Below the pieces are notes generated by a model. That model worked only from the letters and a program-made list of their open reading frames with translations, did not search any database and was not told the DNA's origin. Shown one piece after another: positions 26,145 through 35,311 of a stretch of DNA of 64,000 nucleotides. Origin of the DNA: Undibacterium umbellatum (GTDB taxonomy: Bacteria; Pseudomonadota; Gammaproteobacteria; Burkholderiales; Burkholderiaceae_D); contig NZ_JACOFX010000001.1 of assembly GCF_014284125.1 (NCBI RefSeq), positions 1-64,000 on the forward strand, given 5' to 3'. Position 1 is the first letter of the stretch; each line of letters starts with the position of its first letter. Both the position numbers and the translations under genes were made by a program.

Positions 26145-26688
26145 TAGGAAAAAATCAATAGAAATATTGTTTTTTTTAAATTCCCTTATGACTACATATT
26201 AGAGCAACAAGTATATAAAGTGCTATTTTTTTCAAAAAGGCTTTATATGTTTTAGCTCTGCATATGGCGAATAGTCTGAAAATTGCGCATTTTTTGCTAG
26301 GGATTCATAAATTAAACCCAATAAAACATCGGCTTAGGTGATATCCAAATAAATTATTTTTTTGATAAATTGTTGCTTTTTGATATGTTTTGAAATCGGA
26401 CCTTGTTTTTTATTCAGACGGCAAGCAAAGCCATGCAGCAGGTGATGATTTGATTTTTTCGCACAATTTAAGCGCGAAGATGCACTGAAAAGTGAAGTTG
26501 GTACATTTATAGGATCGTTTTGCATCATTTTTGTCAATTTTTCCTGATGTGTTTGTCTGTTGCATGCACTGGAATAGTTGGTAAATTTATCTCATTGAAG
26601 TCATTGACGATGTTGCGTGCATCTATCCACACCAAAATTGCAACTATTTAGTTAGTGAAATTGAGGATTCTTTTTTTGTTTTTTACAG
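26145..26688. other. Long AT-rich divergent intergenic region
   Basis: This is the region between the first signalling kinase gene and the sigma-54 promoter of urtA. It is strongly AT-rich and contains no convincing gene. It probably holds the kinase promoter and upstream activator sites for the sigma-54 promoter. I found no clear NtrC palindrome by eye. Confidence 0.4.
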
Positions 26689-26705
26689 TTGGCACGTTAT
26701 CTGCT
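26689..26705 (+). promoter_or_regulatory. Sigma-54 (RpoN) promoter of urtA
   Basis: The sequence TTGGCACGTTATCTGCT has GG (26691-26692) and GC (26703-26704) separated by exactly 10 nt, the invariant spacing of -24/-12 promoters. It matches the consensus TGGCACG-N4-TTGC at all but one or two positions. It lies about 60 bp before the urtA start. This implies nitrogen control through NtrC, as known for urea uptake genes in many proteobacteria. Confidence 0.8.
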
Positions 26706-26766
26706 ATCTGCCTTGGTGGAAGTTCGGTTTTTCAGTTCAATGACCTCACCACTATCAGGAGAAAAC

Positions 26767-28020
26767 ATGTCACGTCGTACTGTTTTGAAAGCAACTGCTG
26801 TCGCCGCAATGACTTTGGCCGCTTCTGGCTGGCTTACGCAGGCACAGGCCGCCGATACCATCAAGGTCGGCATTCTGCATTCCCTGTCTGGCACTATGGC
26901 AATCTCGGAGACATCGCTCAAAGATGTGGCCTTGATGACGATAGATGAAATCAATGCCAAGGGCGGTGTCATGGGCAAAAAACTGGAAGCGGTGATCGTT
27001 GATCCGGCCTCCAACTGGCCGCTTTTTGCAGAGAAAGCCCGCCAACTGGTATCTCAAGACAAAGTATCCGTCGTGTTTGGTTGCTGGACATCGGTATCGC
27101 GCAAATCCGTATTGCCAGTCTTCAAGGAACTCAATAGCCTGCTGTTCTACCCGGTACAGTATGAAGGTGAAGAGTTGGAGAAAAACGTTTTCTACACAGG
27201 CGCTGCGCCTAACCAGCAAGCTATCCCAGCCACTGAATACCTGATGTCGAAAGAGGGGGGCGGTGCCAAGCGCTTTGTCTTGCTGGGAACTGACTATGTG
27301 TATCCACGTACCACCAATAAAATCCTGCGCGCCTTCTTGCATAGCAAAGGTGTCAAGGATACGGACATTGATGAAGTGTATACCCCATTTGGCCACTCCG
27401 ATTACCAGACCATCGTTGCCAATATAAAGAAATTTGCCGCGGGCGGCAAAACAGCGGTCATCTCCACTATCAATGGCGATTCCAACGTCCCGTTCTATAA
27501 AGAGCTCGGCAATGCTGGCTTGAAGGCAACGGATGTGCCTGTCGTTGCATTCTCTGTCGGTGAAGAAGAATTGCGCGGTGTCGATACTAAACCGCTGGTC
27601 GGCCATCTGGCTGCATGGAATTACTTCCAGTCTGTAAAAAATCCGGTGAATACTGAATTCATCAAAAAATGGAAAGATTATGCAGCCGCCAAAAAACTGC
27701 CTAATGCCGCAACAGTTGTGACTAACGATCCAATGGAAGCGACTTATGTAGGTATGTATATGTGGAAGCAGGCCGTTGAAAAAGCCAAATCCACAGATAC
27801 TGACAAAGTCATTGCCGCCATGGGCGGGCAGACTTTCAAGTCACCATCCGGTTTTGAATTGACGATGGATAAAACCAATCACCACTTGCACAAGCCAGTC
27901 ATGATTGGTGAGATCAAGGCTGACGGTCAGTTTAGCGTAGTCTACAAAACCAAGACACCTATCCGTGCGCAACCTTGGAGCCCTTACATCCCTGGCAATG
28001 AAGGCAAGCAGAAGCTGTAA
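26767..28020 (+). CDS. urtA: Urea ABC transporter substrate-binding protein UrtA
   Basis: From ATG 26767 (AGGAG 5-6 nt upstream) the product has 417 residues. The N-terminus is a twin-arginine-type signal (MSRRTVLKATAV... ending AQA), so export in folded form is likely. The mature part is a periplasmic-binding-protein of the amide/urea type: IKVGILHSLSGTMAISE, VVFGCWTSVSRKSVLPV, YPVQYEGEE and PNQQAIPATEYL are hallmarks of UrtA. It binds urea for the UrtBCDE transporter encoded directly downstream and is expected to be induced under nitrogen limitation. Confidence 0.93.
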   Translation: MSRRTVLKATAVAAMTLAASGWLTQAQAADTIKVGILHSLSGTMAISETSLKDVALMTIDEINAKGGVMGKKLEAVIVDPASNWPLFAEKARQLVSQDKVSVVFGCWTSVSRKSVLPVFKELNSLLFYPVQYEGEELEKNVFYTGAAPNQQAIPATEYLMSKEGGGAKRFVLLGTDYVYPRTTNKILRAFLHSKGVKDTDIDEVYTPFGHSDYQTIVANIKKFAAGGKTAVISTINGDSNVPFYKELGNAGLKATDVPVVAFSVGEEELRGVDTKPLVGHLAAWNYFQSVKNPVNTEFIKKWKDYAAAKKLPNAATVVTNDPMEATYVGMYMWKQAVEKAKSTDTDKVIAAMGGQTFKSPSGFELTMDKTNHHLHKPVMIGEIKADGQFSVVYKTKTPIRAQPWSPYIPGNEGKQKL

Positions 28021-28119
28021 TTCAAGAAGTTATATTTAAGCAGTGATGCAGACACTCAGGACTTCTATGACGACGTCCTGAGTGCTGTTCCGGATTTCCC
28101 ATTCCTGACCTGGTTGCCT

Positions 28120-29718
28120 ATGATATTTCGTAAAATTTGCGTGAGCATAGTCTTGTTCGTGTTCAGCCTGACAGCGCAAGCGGCTATCGATGGCAAGCTC
28201 TTGCAGGCTTTGGCGGGTGATGATCCTGATGCGCGTATTACCGCCGTCAACTCCATCGCGGCCCAGGGTAATGAAGAGGCGGTGGAAGTATTGACCGCAC
28301 TGAAAAATGAAACTTTGTTTGCCAAGGATGTTGCTGTCTATCTTGTCGATGGTGAGCAGGCCAGGGACCTCAGCACTGGAAAAATGCAAAAGCTGCCGGA
28401 CGATGCAGAAGCAATCACCATCAATAACCGCCTGCGTGCCGCACTGGATAGTGCACTGTCAGGCCTGAGATTATTTTCACCGGACAAGAATACTCGTCTC
28501 ATCGCAGCAACTGCGCTCGAAAAAGAAGCAACGCCAGAGCAATTGCCCTTGCTGAACAGAGCCTATCTGAAAGAAAACGACAGCGAAATCAAATCCCGTC
28601 TGCAAATGCTGATTGCCACCGCCAATTTGCAAGCCAGTGACCCGGTAGTGCGCAAGGCCGCAGTCAAGGCTTTGCTGGATAGTCCCAACCCCAATTTAAA
28701 ACCTGTGCTGCAAAAAATGCTGGCACAAAATCCTGATGGTAGTTACAACGAAGCTGATGCCAGCATACGTTTGGAGGCAGCCAATACTCTGAATGCCATC
28801 GATGGGCGTCTGGCGCGCATGGAATTTGTCGGCAATCTGTTTTACGGAGTATCGCTGGGCAGTGTGCTGTTGCTGGCTGCACTCGGTCTGGCAATCACCT
28901 TTGGCCTGATGGGTATTATCAATATGGCGCATGGCGAATTGCTGATGATAGGTGCTTACACCACCTATGTTTGCCAGATGCTGTTCCGCAAATTCATGCC
29001 TGGTGCTGTGGATGCCTATTTGTTGCTGGCTCTGCCTGCCGCTTTTCTGGTCTCTGCCGCGGTTGGTATTTTACTGGAAAGAACGGTGATCCGCTGGTTA
29101 TATGGTCGCCCGCTGGAAACCCTGTTATGTACCTGGGGCATCAGCTTGATACTGATGCAGGCAGTGCGTTCGATTTTTGGTGCGCAAAATGTCGAGGTCG
29201 CCAATCCTTCCTGGATGTCGGGCGGTATCACTGTGTTGGGTTCGCTGGTGTTGTCTTATAACCGCATTATCATTATCTTCTTTGCCCTGTTTGTCGTACT
29301 GGCAGTTTGGCTCATATTGAACAAGACACGCCTGGGCTTGTTCGTACGTGCCGTGACACAGAATCGCCGCATGGCCGATTGCGTAGGTGTCGCAACCGGC
29401 AAGATAGACATGCTGACTTTTGGCCTAGGTTCTGGCATTGCAGGTCTCGGTGGCGTGGCCTTGTCACAATTAGGTAATGTCGGCCCTGACCTGGGGCAAA
29501 ACTATATCGTTGATTCTTTCATGGTAGTGGTGCTGGGCGGGGTAGGGCAGTTGGCTGGCACCGTGATTGCGGCTTTTGGCCTGGGCGAAGTAAACAAATT
29601 CCTGGAACCGGTGGCAGGTGCCGTCATGGCCAAGATCGTCATCCTAGTATTCATCATCATTTTCATACAACGCAGACCGCAAGGCTTGTTTGCGCTCAAA
29701 GGCAGGAGTGTGGAATGA
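28120..29718 (+). CDS. urtB: Urea ABC transporter permease UrtB
   Basis: The 532-residue product starts at ATG 28120 with a signal sequence ending near AQAAID. A periplasmic helical, HEAT-like extension follows (about 25-225, with repeats such as DPDARITAVNSIAAQGNEEA and DPVVRKAAVKALL). The permease core then has eight or so membrane helices of the branched-chain amino acid/urea family (GLMGIINMAHGELLMIGAY, VGVATGKIDMLTFGLGSGIAGLGG). The N-terminal extension is usual for UrtB. It overlaps urtC by 4 nt. Confidence 0.93.
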   Translation: MIFRKICVSIVLFVFSLTAQAAIDGKLLQALAGDDPDARITAVNSIAAQGNEEAVEVLTALKNETLFAKDVAVYLVDGEQARDLSTGKMQKLPDDAEAITINNRLRAALDSALSGLRLFSPDKNTRLIAATALEKEATPEQLPLLNRAYLKENDSEIKSRLQMLIATANLQASDPVVRKAAVKALLDSPNPNLKPVLQKMLAQNPDGSYNEADASIRLEAANTLNAIDGRLARMEFVGNLFYGVSLGSVLLLAALGLAITFGLMGIINMAHGELLMIGAYTTYVCQMLFRKFMPGAVDAYLLLALPAAFLVSAAVGILLERTVIRWLYGRPLETLLCTWGISLILMQAVRSIFGAQNVEVANPSWMSGGITVLGSLVLSYNRIIIIFFALFVVLAVWLILNKTRLGLFVRAVTQNRRMADCVGVATGKIDMLTFGLGSGIAGLGGVALSQLGNVGPDLGQNYIVDSFMVVVLGGVGQLAGTVIAAFGLGEVNKFLEPVAGAVMAKIVILVFIIIFIQRRPQGLFALKGRSVE

Positions 29719-30818
29719 GTTCAAGTATGACGACAATCAAAGATATGTTTTCCAGACATGCATGGACAGGCATACTGGTGTGCGCAGTGATTGCTGTACT
29801 GTTACCAATTCTTAACCTGAGTTTTCCTGCCGGACATGCCCTGCACATTTCCAGCTACACGATTGCCCTGGTTGGCAAGTTCATGTGCTATGCCCTGGCA
29901 GCACTGGCACTTGATCTGGTCTGGGGGTACACCGGCATTTTATCTTTGGGTCATGGGGTATTCTTTGCGCTGGGAGCCTATGCACATGGCATGTATCTGA
30001 TGCGTGCTATTGGCCGTGATGGTGTCTATCAAAGCAACCTGCCTGACTTCATGGTCTTCCTTGATTGGAAAACCTATCCCTGGTATTGGTCTATGACCGA
30101 CAGCTTCTGGTATTGCATGGCGTTGGTTGTATTGGTGCCTGGGGTGCTGGCTTTTATTTTTGGTTTCTTTGCCTTCCGTTCCCGCATCAAAGGTGTGTAT
30201 TTTTCCATCATCACCCAGGCCATGACGTTTGCCTTCATGCTGCTGTTCTTCCGCAATAACACGGGCTTTGGTGGTAATAATGGCTTTACCGACTTCAAGC
30301 GTATTCTAGGTTTTACGATCACTGCTCCTGGTACCAAGGCCGCGCTGTACCTGATCACCTTGGTGATTTTGCTGTCGGCTTTGTTCCTGTGTCGCTGGAT
30401 AGTCACTTCCAAGTTGGGGCGCGTTCTCCAGGCTGTGCGAGATTCAGAATCGCGGCTGATGTTCATCGGTTACAACCCCTTGTGGTTCAAGCTGTTTGTC
30501 TGGACACTGTCCGCCATACTTTGTGGCATTGCCGGTGCCTTGTATGTACCTCAGGTAGGTATTATCAACCCGTCTGAAATGTCGCCAGCCAATTCCATAG
30601 AAATGGTGATCTGGGCAGCAGTAGGCGGGCGCGGTACTTTGCTGGGTCCTATCATCGGTGCATTTACTGTCAATGGTTTGAAGAGTTGGTTCACTGCGGC
30701 TTTCCCGGATTTGTGGCTGTATGCCTTGGGCCTGCTGTTCATCCTGGTGACCTTGTTCATGCAACAGGGTGTCTTGGGTTTGGTGAGCAAATTCAAAAAA
30801 CAGCGGGAGCAAGCATGA
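29715..30818 (+). CDS. urtC: Urea ABC transporter permease UrtC
   Basis: The 367-residue polytopic membrane protein has the family motif LVWGYTGILSLGHGVFFALGAYAHGMYL and the C-terminal AAVGGRGTLLGPIIGA. It forms the inner-membrane channel with UrtB. The insertion with aromatic residues (about 100-130, DWKTYPWYW) is typical of UrtC. It overlaps urtB and urtD by 4 nt each, so the three are translationally coupled. Confidence 0.93.
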   Translation: MSSSMTTIKDMFSRHAWTGILVCAVIAVLLPILNLSFPAGHALHISSYTIALVGKFMCYALAALALDLVWGYTGILSLGHGVFFALGAYAHGMYLMRAIGRDGVYQSNLPDFMVFLDWKTYPWYWSMTDSFWYCMALVVLVPGVLAFIFGFFAFRSRIKGVYFSIITQAMTFAFMLLFFRNNTGFGGNNGFTDFKRILGFTITAPGTKAALYLITLVILLSALFLCRWIVTSKLGRVLQAVRDSESRLMFIGYNPLWFKLFVWTLSAILCGIAGALYVPQVGIINPSEMSPANSIEMVIWAAVGGRGTLLGPIIGAFTVNGLKSWFTAAFPDLWLYALGLLFILVTLFMQQGVLGLVSKFKKQREQA

Positions 30819-31672
30819 CTTCTTATATGATGAGTGGCGTCTTGCGGCCAGGGCAGCAGTACGAGGGCGCTACAGGGGACCAGGGTGTATCTTACGGACG
30901 TATCAAACCGGAAGGCGTGGATACCACCCATGGCGCTATTCTTTACCTGGAAGATATTGTGGTTTCATTTGATGGTTTCAAAGCCATCAATAATCTGAAC
31001 CTGGATATCTCTGTTGGTGAACTGCGCTGCATTATCGGCCCAAATGGTGCAGGTAAAACCACGATGATGGATGTGATCACCGGCAAAACCCGACCCACAT
31101 CCGGCACCGCATTTTTTGGCCAGACCATGGACCTGACACGCATGAGCGAAGTGGATATCGCTCATGCCGGCATTGGCCGCAAATTCCAGCGACCAACAGT
31201 GTTCGAGCAGCACAGCGTATTTGAGAATCTTGAACTGGCCATGAAAATGGACAAGCGCGTCAAGACCACCCTGTTTGCCCGTTTGAACAGCGAACAAAAA
31301 GACAAGATAGCCGCCATCCTGCAATTGATACGCTTGGATGAGCAAGAGCAAAGGCAGGCAGGTTTACTATCACATGGCCAAAAGCAGTGGCTGGAAATTG
31401 GCATGCTGCTGATACAGGAACCACAACTGATCTTGCTCGATGAGCCTGTGGCTGGCATGTCGGATGCAGAGACTGCACGCACTGCTGAATTGCTCAATGA
31501 ATTGCGTGGCAAGCATTCCATCATGGTGGTCGAGCATGATATGGGTTTCGTCACTGAAATTGCCCAGCAGGGCAAAGTCACGGTATTGCATGAAGGATCT
31601 GTACTTGCAGAAGGCACGATGGCGCAAGTGCAGGCAGATGATCGCGTCATTGAAGTCTATCTTGGACGCTAA
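30815..31672 (+). CDS. urtD: Urea ABC transporter ATP-binding protein UrtD
   Basis: The 285-residue ATPase starts at ATG 30815, overlapping urtC. It has Walker A GPNGAGKTT, Q-loop region, ABC signature LSHGQKQWLEIG, Walker B LILLDEPVAGMS and the switch His in VVEHDM. The first 45 residues are a low-conservation extension before YLEDIVVSFDGFKAINNL. A hydrophilic N-terminal extension of this kind occurs in other UrtD proteins. Together with UrtE it powers urea import. Confidence 0.93.
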   Translation: MTSYMMSGVLRPGQQYEGATGDQGVSYGRIKPEGVDTTHGAILYLEDIVVSFDGFKAINNLNLDISVGELRCIIGPNGAGKTTMMDVITGKTRPTSGTAFFGQTMDLTRMSEVDIAHAGIGRKFQRPTVFEQHSVFENLELAMKMDKRVKTTLFARLNSEQKDKIAAILQLIRLDEQEQRQAGLLSHGQKQWLEIGMLLIQEPQLILLDEPVAGMSDAETARTAELLNELRGKHSIMVVEHDMGFVTEIAQQGKVTVLHEGSVLAEGTMAQVQADDRVIEVYLGR

Positions 31673-31694
31673 GGGATACGAATGAGGGTTGAGC

Positions 31695-32393
31695 ATGCTT
31701 GAAGTCAAACATTTACACCAGCATTACGGTTCCAGCCACACCTTGCGTGGCATTTCACTGTCACTGAAAAAAGGTGAATGCATGGCCTTGCTGGGCCGTA
31801 ATGGCGTTGGTAAAACCAGCTTGCTGAAATGCCTGATGGGCGTATTGCCTGTCACTGAAGGTACTGTCACTTTCGAAGGCCGCGACATCAACAAACTCTC
31901 GCCGCATGACAGAGCCAGGGCAGGAATAGCCTATGTGCCGCAAGGCCGTGAGATTTTTGCGCGCCTCTCCGTCGAAGAAAATCTGCTCATGGGTATGGCC
32001 AGCCTGCCTGCACGCAAGGCAGGAAAAATCAAGGACGAGGTATATCAGCTTTTCCCCGTATTGAAAGAAATGCTGCACAGGCGAGGTGGTGATTTATCTG
32101 GCGGCCAGCAGCAACAGCTCGCCATTGCCCGCGCCCTGCTGGCCGAGCCCAAACTCATCATCCTCGATGAACCTACTGAAGGCATACAGCCATCCATCAT
32201 CAAGGATATAGGTCGCGTCATCCGCCTGCTGCGTGAGCGGGGCGACATAGGCATCTTGCTGTGTGAGCAGTATTTCGATTTCGCCCGTGAACTGGCAGAT
32301 CATTTTGTCGTGCTGTCGCGCGGTGAAGTGGTGGCCTATGGCGGCCAGGAATTGATGGACGGTGATGACGTCAAGCGGCATCTGGCGGTATAG
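31695..32393 (+). CDS. urtE: Urea ABC transporter ATP-binding protein UrtE
   Basis: The 232-residue ATPase starts at ATG 31695 with GAGG about 7 nt upstream; a TTG two codons earlier is less likely. It has Walker A LGRNGVGKTS, signature LSGGQQQQLAIARAL, Walker B LIILDEPTEGIQPS and C-terminal LCEQYFDFARELAD. The DEPTEGIQPSI sequence is characteristic of UrtE. ureD follows after about 30 bp, so uptake and urease assembly are co-transcribed. Confidence 0.93.
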   Translation: MLEVKHLHQHYGSSHTLRGISLSLKKGECMALLGRNGVGKTSLLKCLMGVLPVTEGTVTFEGRDINKLSPHDRARAGIAYVPQGREIFARLSVEENLLMGMASLPARKAGKIKDEVYQLFPVLKEMLHRRGGDLSGGQQQQLAIARALLAEPKLIILDEPTEGIQPSIIKDIGRVIRLLRERGDIGILLCEQYFDFARELADHFVVLSRGEVVAYGGQELMDGDDVKRHLAV

Positions 32394-32421
32394 TGCAGTC
32401 TTTACCTCTCGCTAGCTGAAT

Positions 32422-33300
32422 ATGGATGTCTGCAGTCCGGCACTACCTTCGAGTATCACAAAATCACACTGGCAAGCCAGACTGCAACTGGGCTTTAGCA
32501 AGGATGGCGATGTCACGCGTCTGACGGAACGTAAGCACAATGGCCCCTTGCGTGTGCAAAAACCTTTGTATCCTGAAGGGGATGAGGTTTGCCATGCCAT
32601 CATCATCCATCCTCCAGGCGGGGTAGTCGGTGGCGACCAGTTGCAAATAGATGTGAAGCTGGCGGCTGATACCCATGCGCTGGTAACCACACCAGGTGCG
32701 GCAAAATGGTATCGCAGTAATGGCTACATATCCGCACAACATATCAATCTGAAACTTGATGCAGGTGCCAGGCTGGAATGGCTGCCGCAAGAAACCATTT
32801 TTTTTGACGATGCCTGTGTCGATTTGCACCAGACCATACACCTTGACGCAGATGCTAGATTGATTGCGGCTGATATTTTTTGCTTTGGCCGCACTGCCTC
32901 TGGCGAAACCTATAACAGTGGCCGGATCAAACAGCATTGCAGCATCTATCGTGAAGATAAGATGATCTGGCATGAACAGGGCAGTTTGCAAGGTGGCAGC
33001 TCTGCCATGCAAAGCCCACTGGGTTTGAATGGCAAATCAGTGTCGGCGATGGTGCTGGCTTCTGGTGCCATGCTGTCTGGCGAACAATTGCAGGCTTTGC
33101 GTGAGCAAACATCTGCCTTGTTGTCTGAGCGTGAGGCGGACGCCCTATGTGGCGTCACGCAAATGAAGTCCGTCATTGTTGCGCGCTACCTGGGCAACTC
33201 CAGTGAAGTTGCCCGGCTTTGGATGCAGTTGGTGTGGCAGCATTTACGCCCTGTCGTGATTGGGTGTGATGCCAAAATTCCGCGCATCTGGAACACCTGA
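32422..33300 (+). CDS. ureD: Urease accessory protein UreD
   Basis: The 292-residue product has the UreD features HPPGGVVGGDQLQIDV, TTPGAAKWYRS, EWLPQETIFFD, FCFGRTASGE and SVIVARYLG. UreD (UreH) is the scaffold that brings UreF and UreG to apo-urease for nickel insertion. It follows urtE but is separated from ureABCEFG by about 8 kb of unrelated genes, an unusual split. Its last 57 bp overlap the 3' end of the convergent SDR gene at 33244. Confidence 0.92.
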   Translation: MDVCSPALPSSITKSHWQARLQLGFSKDGDVTRLTERKHNGPLRVQKPLYPEGDEVCHAIIIHPPGGVVGGDQLQIDVKLAADTHALVTTPGAAKWYRSNGYISAQHINLKLDAGARLEWLPQETIFFDDACVDLHQTIHLDADARLIAADIFCFGRTASGETYNSGRIKQHCSIYREDKMIWHEQGSLQGGSSAMQSPLGLNGKSVSAMVLASGAMLSGEQLQALREQTSALLSEREADALCGVTQMKSVIVARYLGNSSEVARLWMQLVWQHLRPVVIGCDAKIPRIWNT

Positions 33301-34311
33301 TTCGTAGCTTGCGTTACGTTTGATGCAGCCCAGGCCTGCCAGGCTGGAACGAACAGCCACATCCAGAGGTGTACGTGGTTCTTCACCCAAAAAGTCTACC
33401 AAAGCCTGGTTCGACATCTTGACTTCAGTGCGCCACAGGTAACGCATTTCCAGCATTTCCTTCAAAGTTTGCTTGAAAGGTGACAGCAGAGTGAACACAG
33501 GCCACGGGAACCAGCTTGCCTTCAATGCAGGCTGGGCAGTCACGCGGCCAATTGCAGCGACCATTTGCTTGCCGTCATGATCCCAGTGGCCTTCCATATG
33601 GAAGCGGGCGAAATTATCCAGTTCTTTTTCACGCTCCAGCAAACGAACCATGGTTTCCGCCACGTCAGGCAAGTATGCCCATTGATGACCAGTGCCAGCA
33701 CTGCCAGGGTAGCGCACGACACTCACAGGTTTGCCCGGTGTGACCAGCCCTTGTGAAAACCAGTTGTTGGCTGCCTTGGGACCAAAGAAATCACCAGCCC
33801 TGACGATGAGAGATTTGACGCCTTTGCTGGCAGCCAGACGCAGACGGTGTTCCATCTCTACCCGGATTTTCCCTTTTTTGGTGATAGGGAACTGTGTAGC
33901 GTTTTCTGCAATCAGCGGGAAAGCATCCGGGCCAAAATTATAAACAGTGCCTGGCAGCAGGATGCGTGCGCCACTGGCTTGGGCTGCGGCGATCGTGTTT
34001 TCTATCATAGGCAGCACCAGCTTTTCCCAGTCGCGGTATCCAGGTGGATTGACTGCGTGGACGATGACAGATTTTCCGGCAGCAGCCTGCACCACATCAT
34101 CCTGCACCATGACATCACCTTTCATCCAGATATGCGCTGCCGTTTTATCCTTCACTTGATCAGGATTGCGGTGCAGGGTAGTCACTTGCCAGCCGCGTTG
34201 CATCAGCAAACGTGCGACTTCACCGCCTATGCCGCCAGTTGCGCCCAATATCAGGGCTTGTTTATTGGCTTCTTTATTGGTCTGGGTATTGTTTTTTGCT
34301 TGCTGATTCAT
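33244..34311 (-). CDS. NAD(P)-binding SDR/NmrA-like epimerase family protein
   Basis: The 355-residue protein has the Rossmann motif ILGATGGIGGEVARLLMQRG near the N-terminus, VIVHAVNPPGYRDW and GTVYNFGPDAFP. This is the fold of extended or atypical SDRs (NAD-dependent epimerase/NmrA type). RFHMEGHWDHDGKQM and the C-terminal helices fit the substrate domain. The last 19 or so codons overlap the end of ureD on the opposite strand. It is divergent from a LysR regulator (34410), which probably controls it. Substrate is unknown. Confidence 0.8.
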   Translation of the reverse strand: MNQQAKNNTQTNKEANKQALILGATGGIGGEVARLLMQRGWQVTTLHRNPDQVKDKTAAHIWMKGDVMVQDDVVQAAAGKSVIVHAVNPPGYRDWEKLVLPMIENTIAAAQASGARILLPGTVYNFGPDAFPLIAENATQFPITKKGKIRVEMEHRLRLAASKGVKSLIVRAGDFFGPKAANNWFSQGLVTPGKPVSVVRYPGSAGTGHQWAYLPDVAETMVRLLEREKELDNFARFHMEGHWDHDGKQMVAAIGRVTAQPALKASWFPWPVFTLLSPFKQTLKEMLEMRYLWRTEVKMSNQALVDFLGEEPRTPLDVAVRSSLAGLGCIKRNASYESGVPDARNFGITPNHDRA

Positions 34312-34409
34312 GTTGATTCTCCTTTAAAGGGTAGTTGATGTAGTCATTGTGTATCTTTGCTAAGCTATATACAATTCTCTAAAACTGCATAGGTGATATA
34401 CATTTCTGT

Positions 34410-35306
34410 ATGGATGACAAAAATATCCACTGGGACTACTACCGTACTGCCCTTGTGGTGCTGGAAGAAGGGTCGCTATCAGGCGCTGCCCGTGCCTTGG
34501 GTTTGACCCAGCCGACAGTCGGGCGGCACATTGAGGCTCTTGAGCAAGCCTTGGGCACCAGTTTGTTTGTACGTAACCAGTCCGGCCTGTCACCCACCAT
34601 CGCCGCGCTGGCCATGAAACCTTATGCAGAAAGCTTGCGGGCAACTGAAAGCGCCTTGCTGCGCAGTGTGTCGTCAGAAGCAAATGAGGTAAGAGGCACG
34701 GTGCGTGTTACCGCATCAGAAGTCATGGGGGTAGAGATATTGCCAGGCTTGCTGGCAGGCTTGCGGCAGACTCATCCAGAACTGAGCATAGAATTGCAGA
34801 TATCCAACCATACTCAGGATTTGCTCAAGCGTGATGCGGACATTGCCGTGCGCATGACCGAACCCTTGCAAGATGCATTGATCGCCCGTCGTGCTGGTAC
34901 GATCAGCCTGGGCTACTTTGCCCATACTGATTATCTGTCGCGCCACGGTATTCCAGTTGATTTGATGGCGCTAAAAAACCATAGCGTGATCGGCTATGAC
35001 CGTGAATTTCCCTATATACGGGCTTTACAAAAACGTTATCCGCAGGTGCAGCGCGCTGATTTTTCCTTACGTGCAGATAGCGACTTGGTGCAATTTTCTG
35101 CCATACGCAAAGGCTATGGCATCGGTATTTGCCAGGTTGGCTTGGCGCAGCAGCATACCCACCTGCAACGTGTGCTGGCACATGAGTTCCAAATTGACTT
35201 TCCAGTATGGGTAGTCATGCATGAAGACTTGCGCTCCAGCCAGCGTTACCGGACTACCTTTGATCATCTGGTCAAGGGATTACAAGCATTATTGCAAAAG
35301 GCATGA
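34410..35306 (+). CDS. LysR-family transcriptional regulator
   Basis: The 298-residue protein has a winged helix-turn-helix (ALVVLEEGSLSGAARALGLTQPTVGRHIEALEQALG, residues about 8-45). A LysR substrate-binding domain follows (VRGTVRVTASEVMG to the C-terminus). It lacks membrane or signal segments. The gene is divergent from the SDR gene with about 100 bp between them, the standard arrangement for a LysR regulator and its target. Confidence 0.9.
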   Translation: MDDKNIHWDYYRTALVVLEEGSLSGAARALGLTQPTVGRHIEALEQALGTSLFVRNQSGLSPTIAALAMKPYAESLRATESALLRSVSSEANEVRGTVRVTASEVMGVEILPGLLAGLRQTHPELSIELQISNHTQDLLKRDADIAVRMTEPLQDALIARRAGTISLGYFAHTDYLSRHGIPVDLMALKNHSVIGYDREFPYIRALQKRYPQVQRADFSLRADSDLVQFSAIRKGYGIGICQVGLAQQHTHLQRVLAHEFQIDFPVWVVMHEDLRSSQRYRTTFDHLVKGLQALLQKA

Positions 35307-35311
35307 ACTGC

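Noticed and set aside
26334..26537. 67-codon minus-strand frame upstream of urtA
   Set aside because: AT-rich Lys/Ile/Asn composition, no ribosome site, and it lies in the likely promoter region.
26770..27606. 278-codon minus-strand frame opposite urtA
   Set aside because: Antisense shadow of urtA, no domain recognised.
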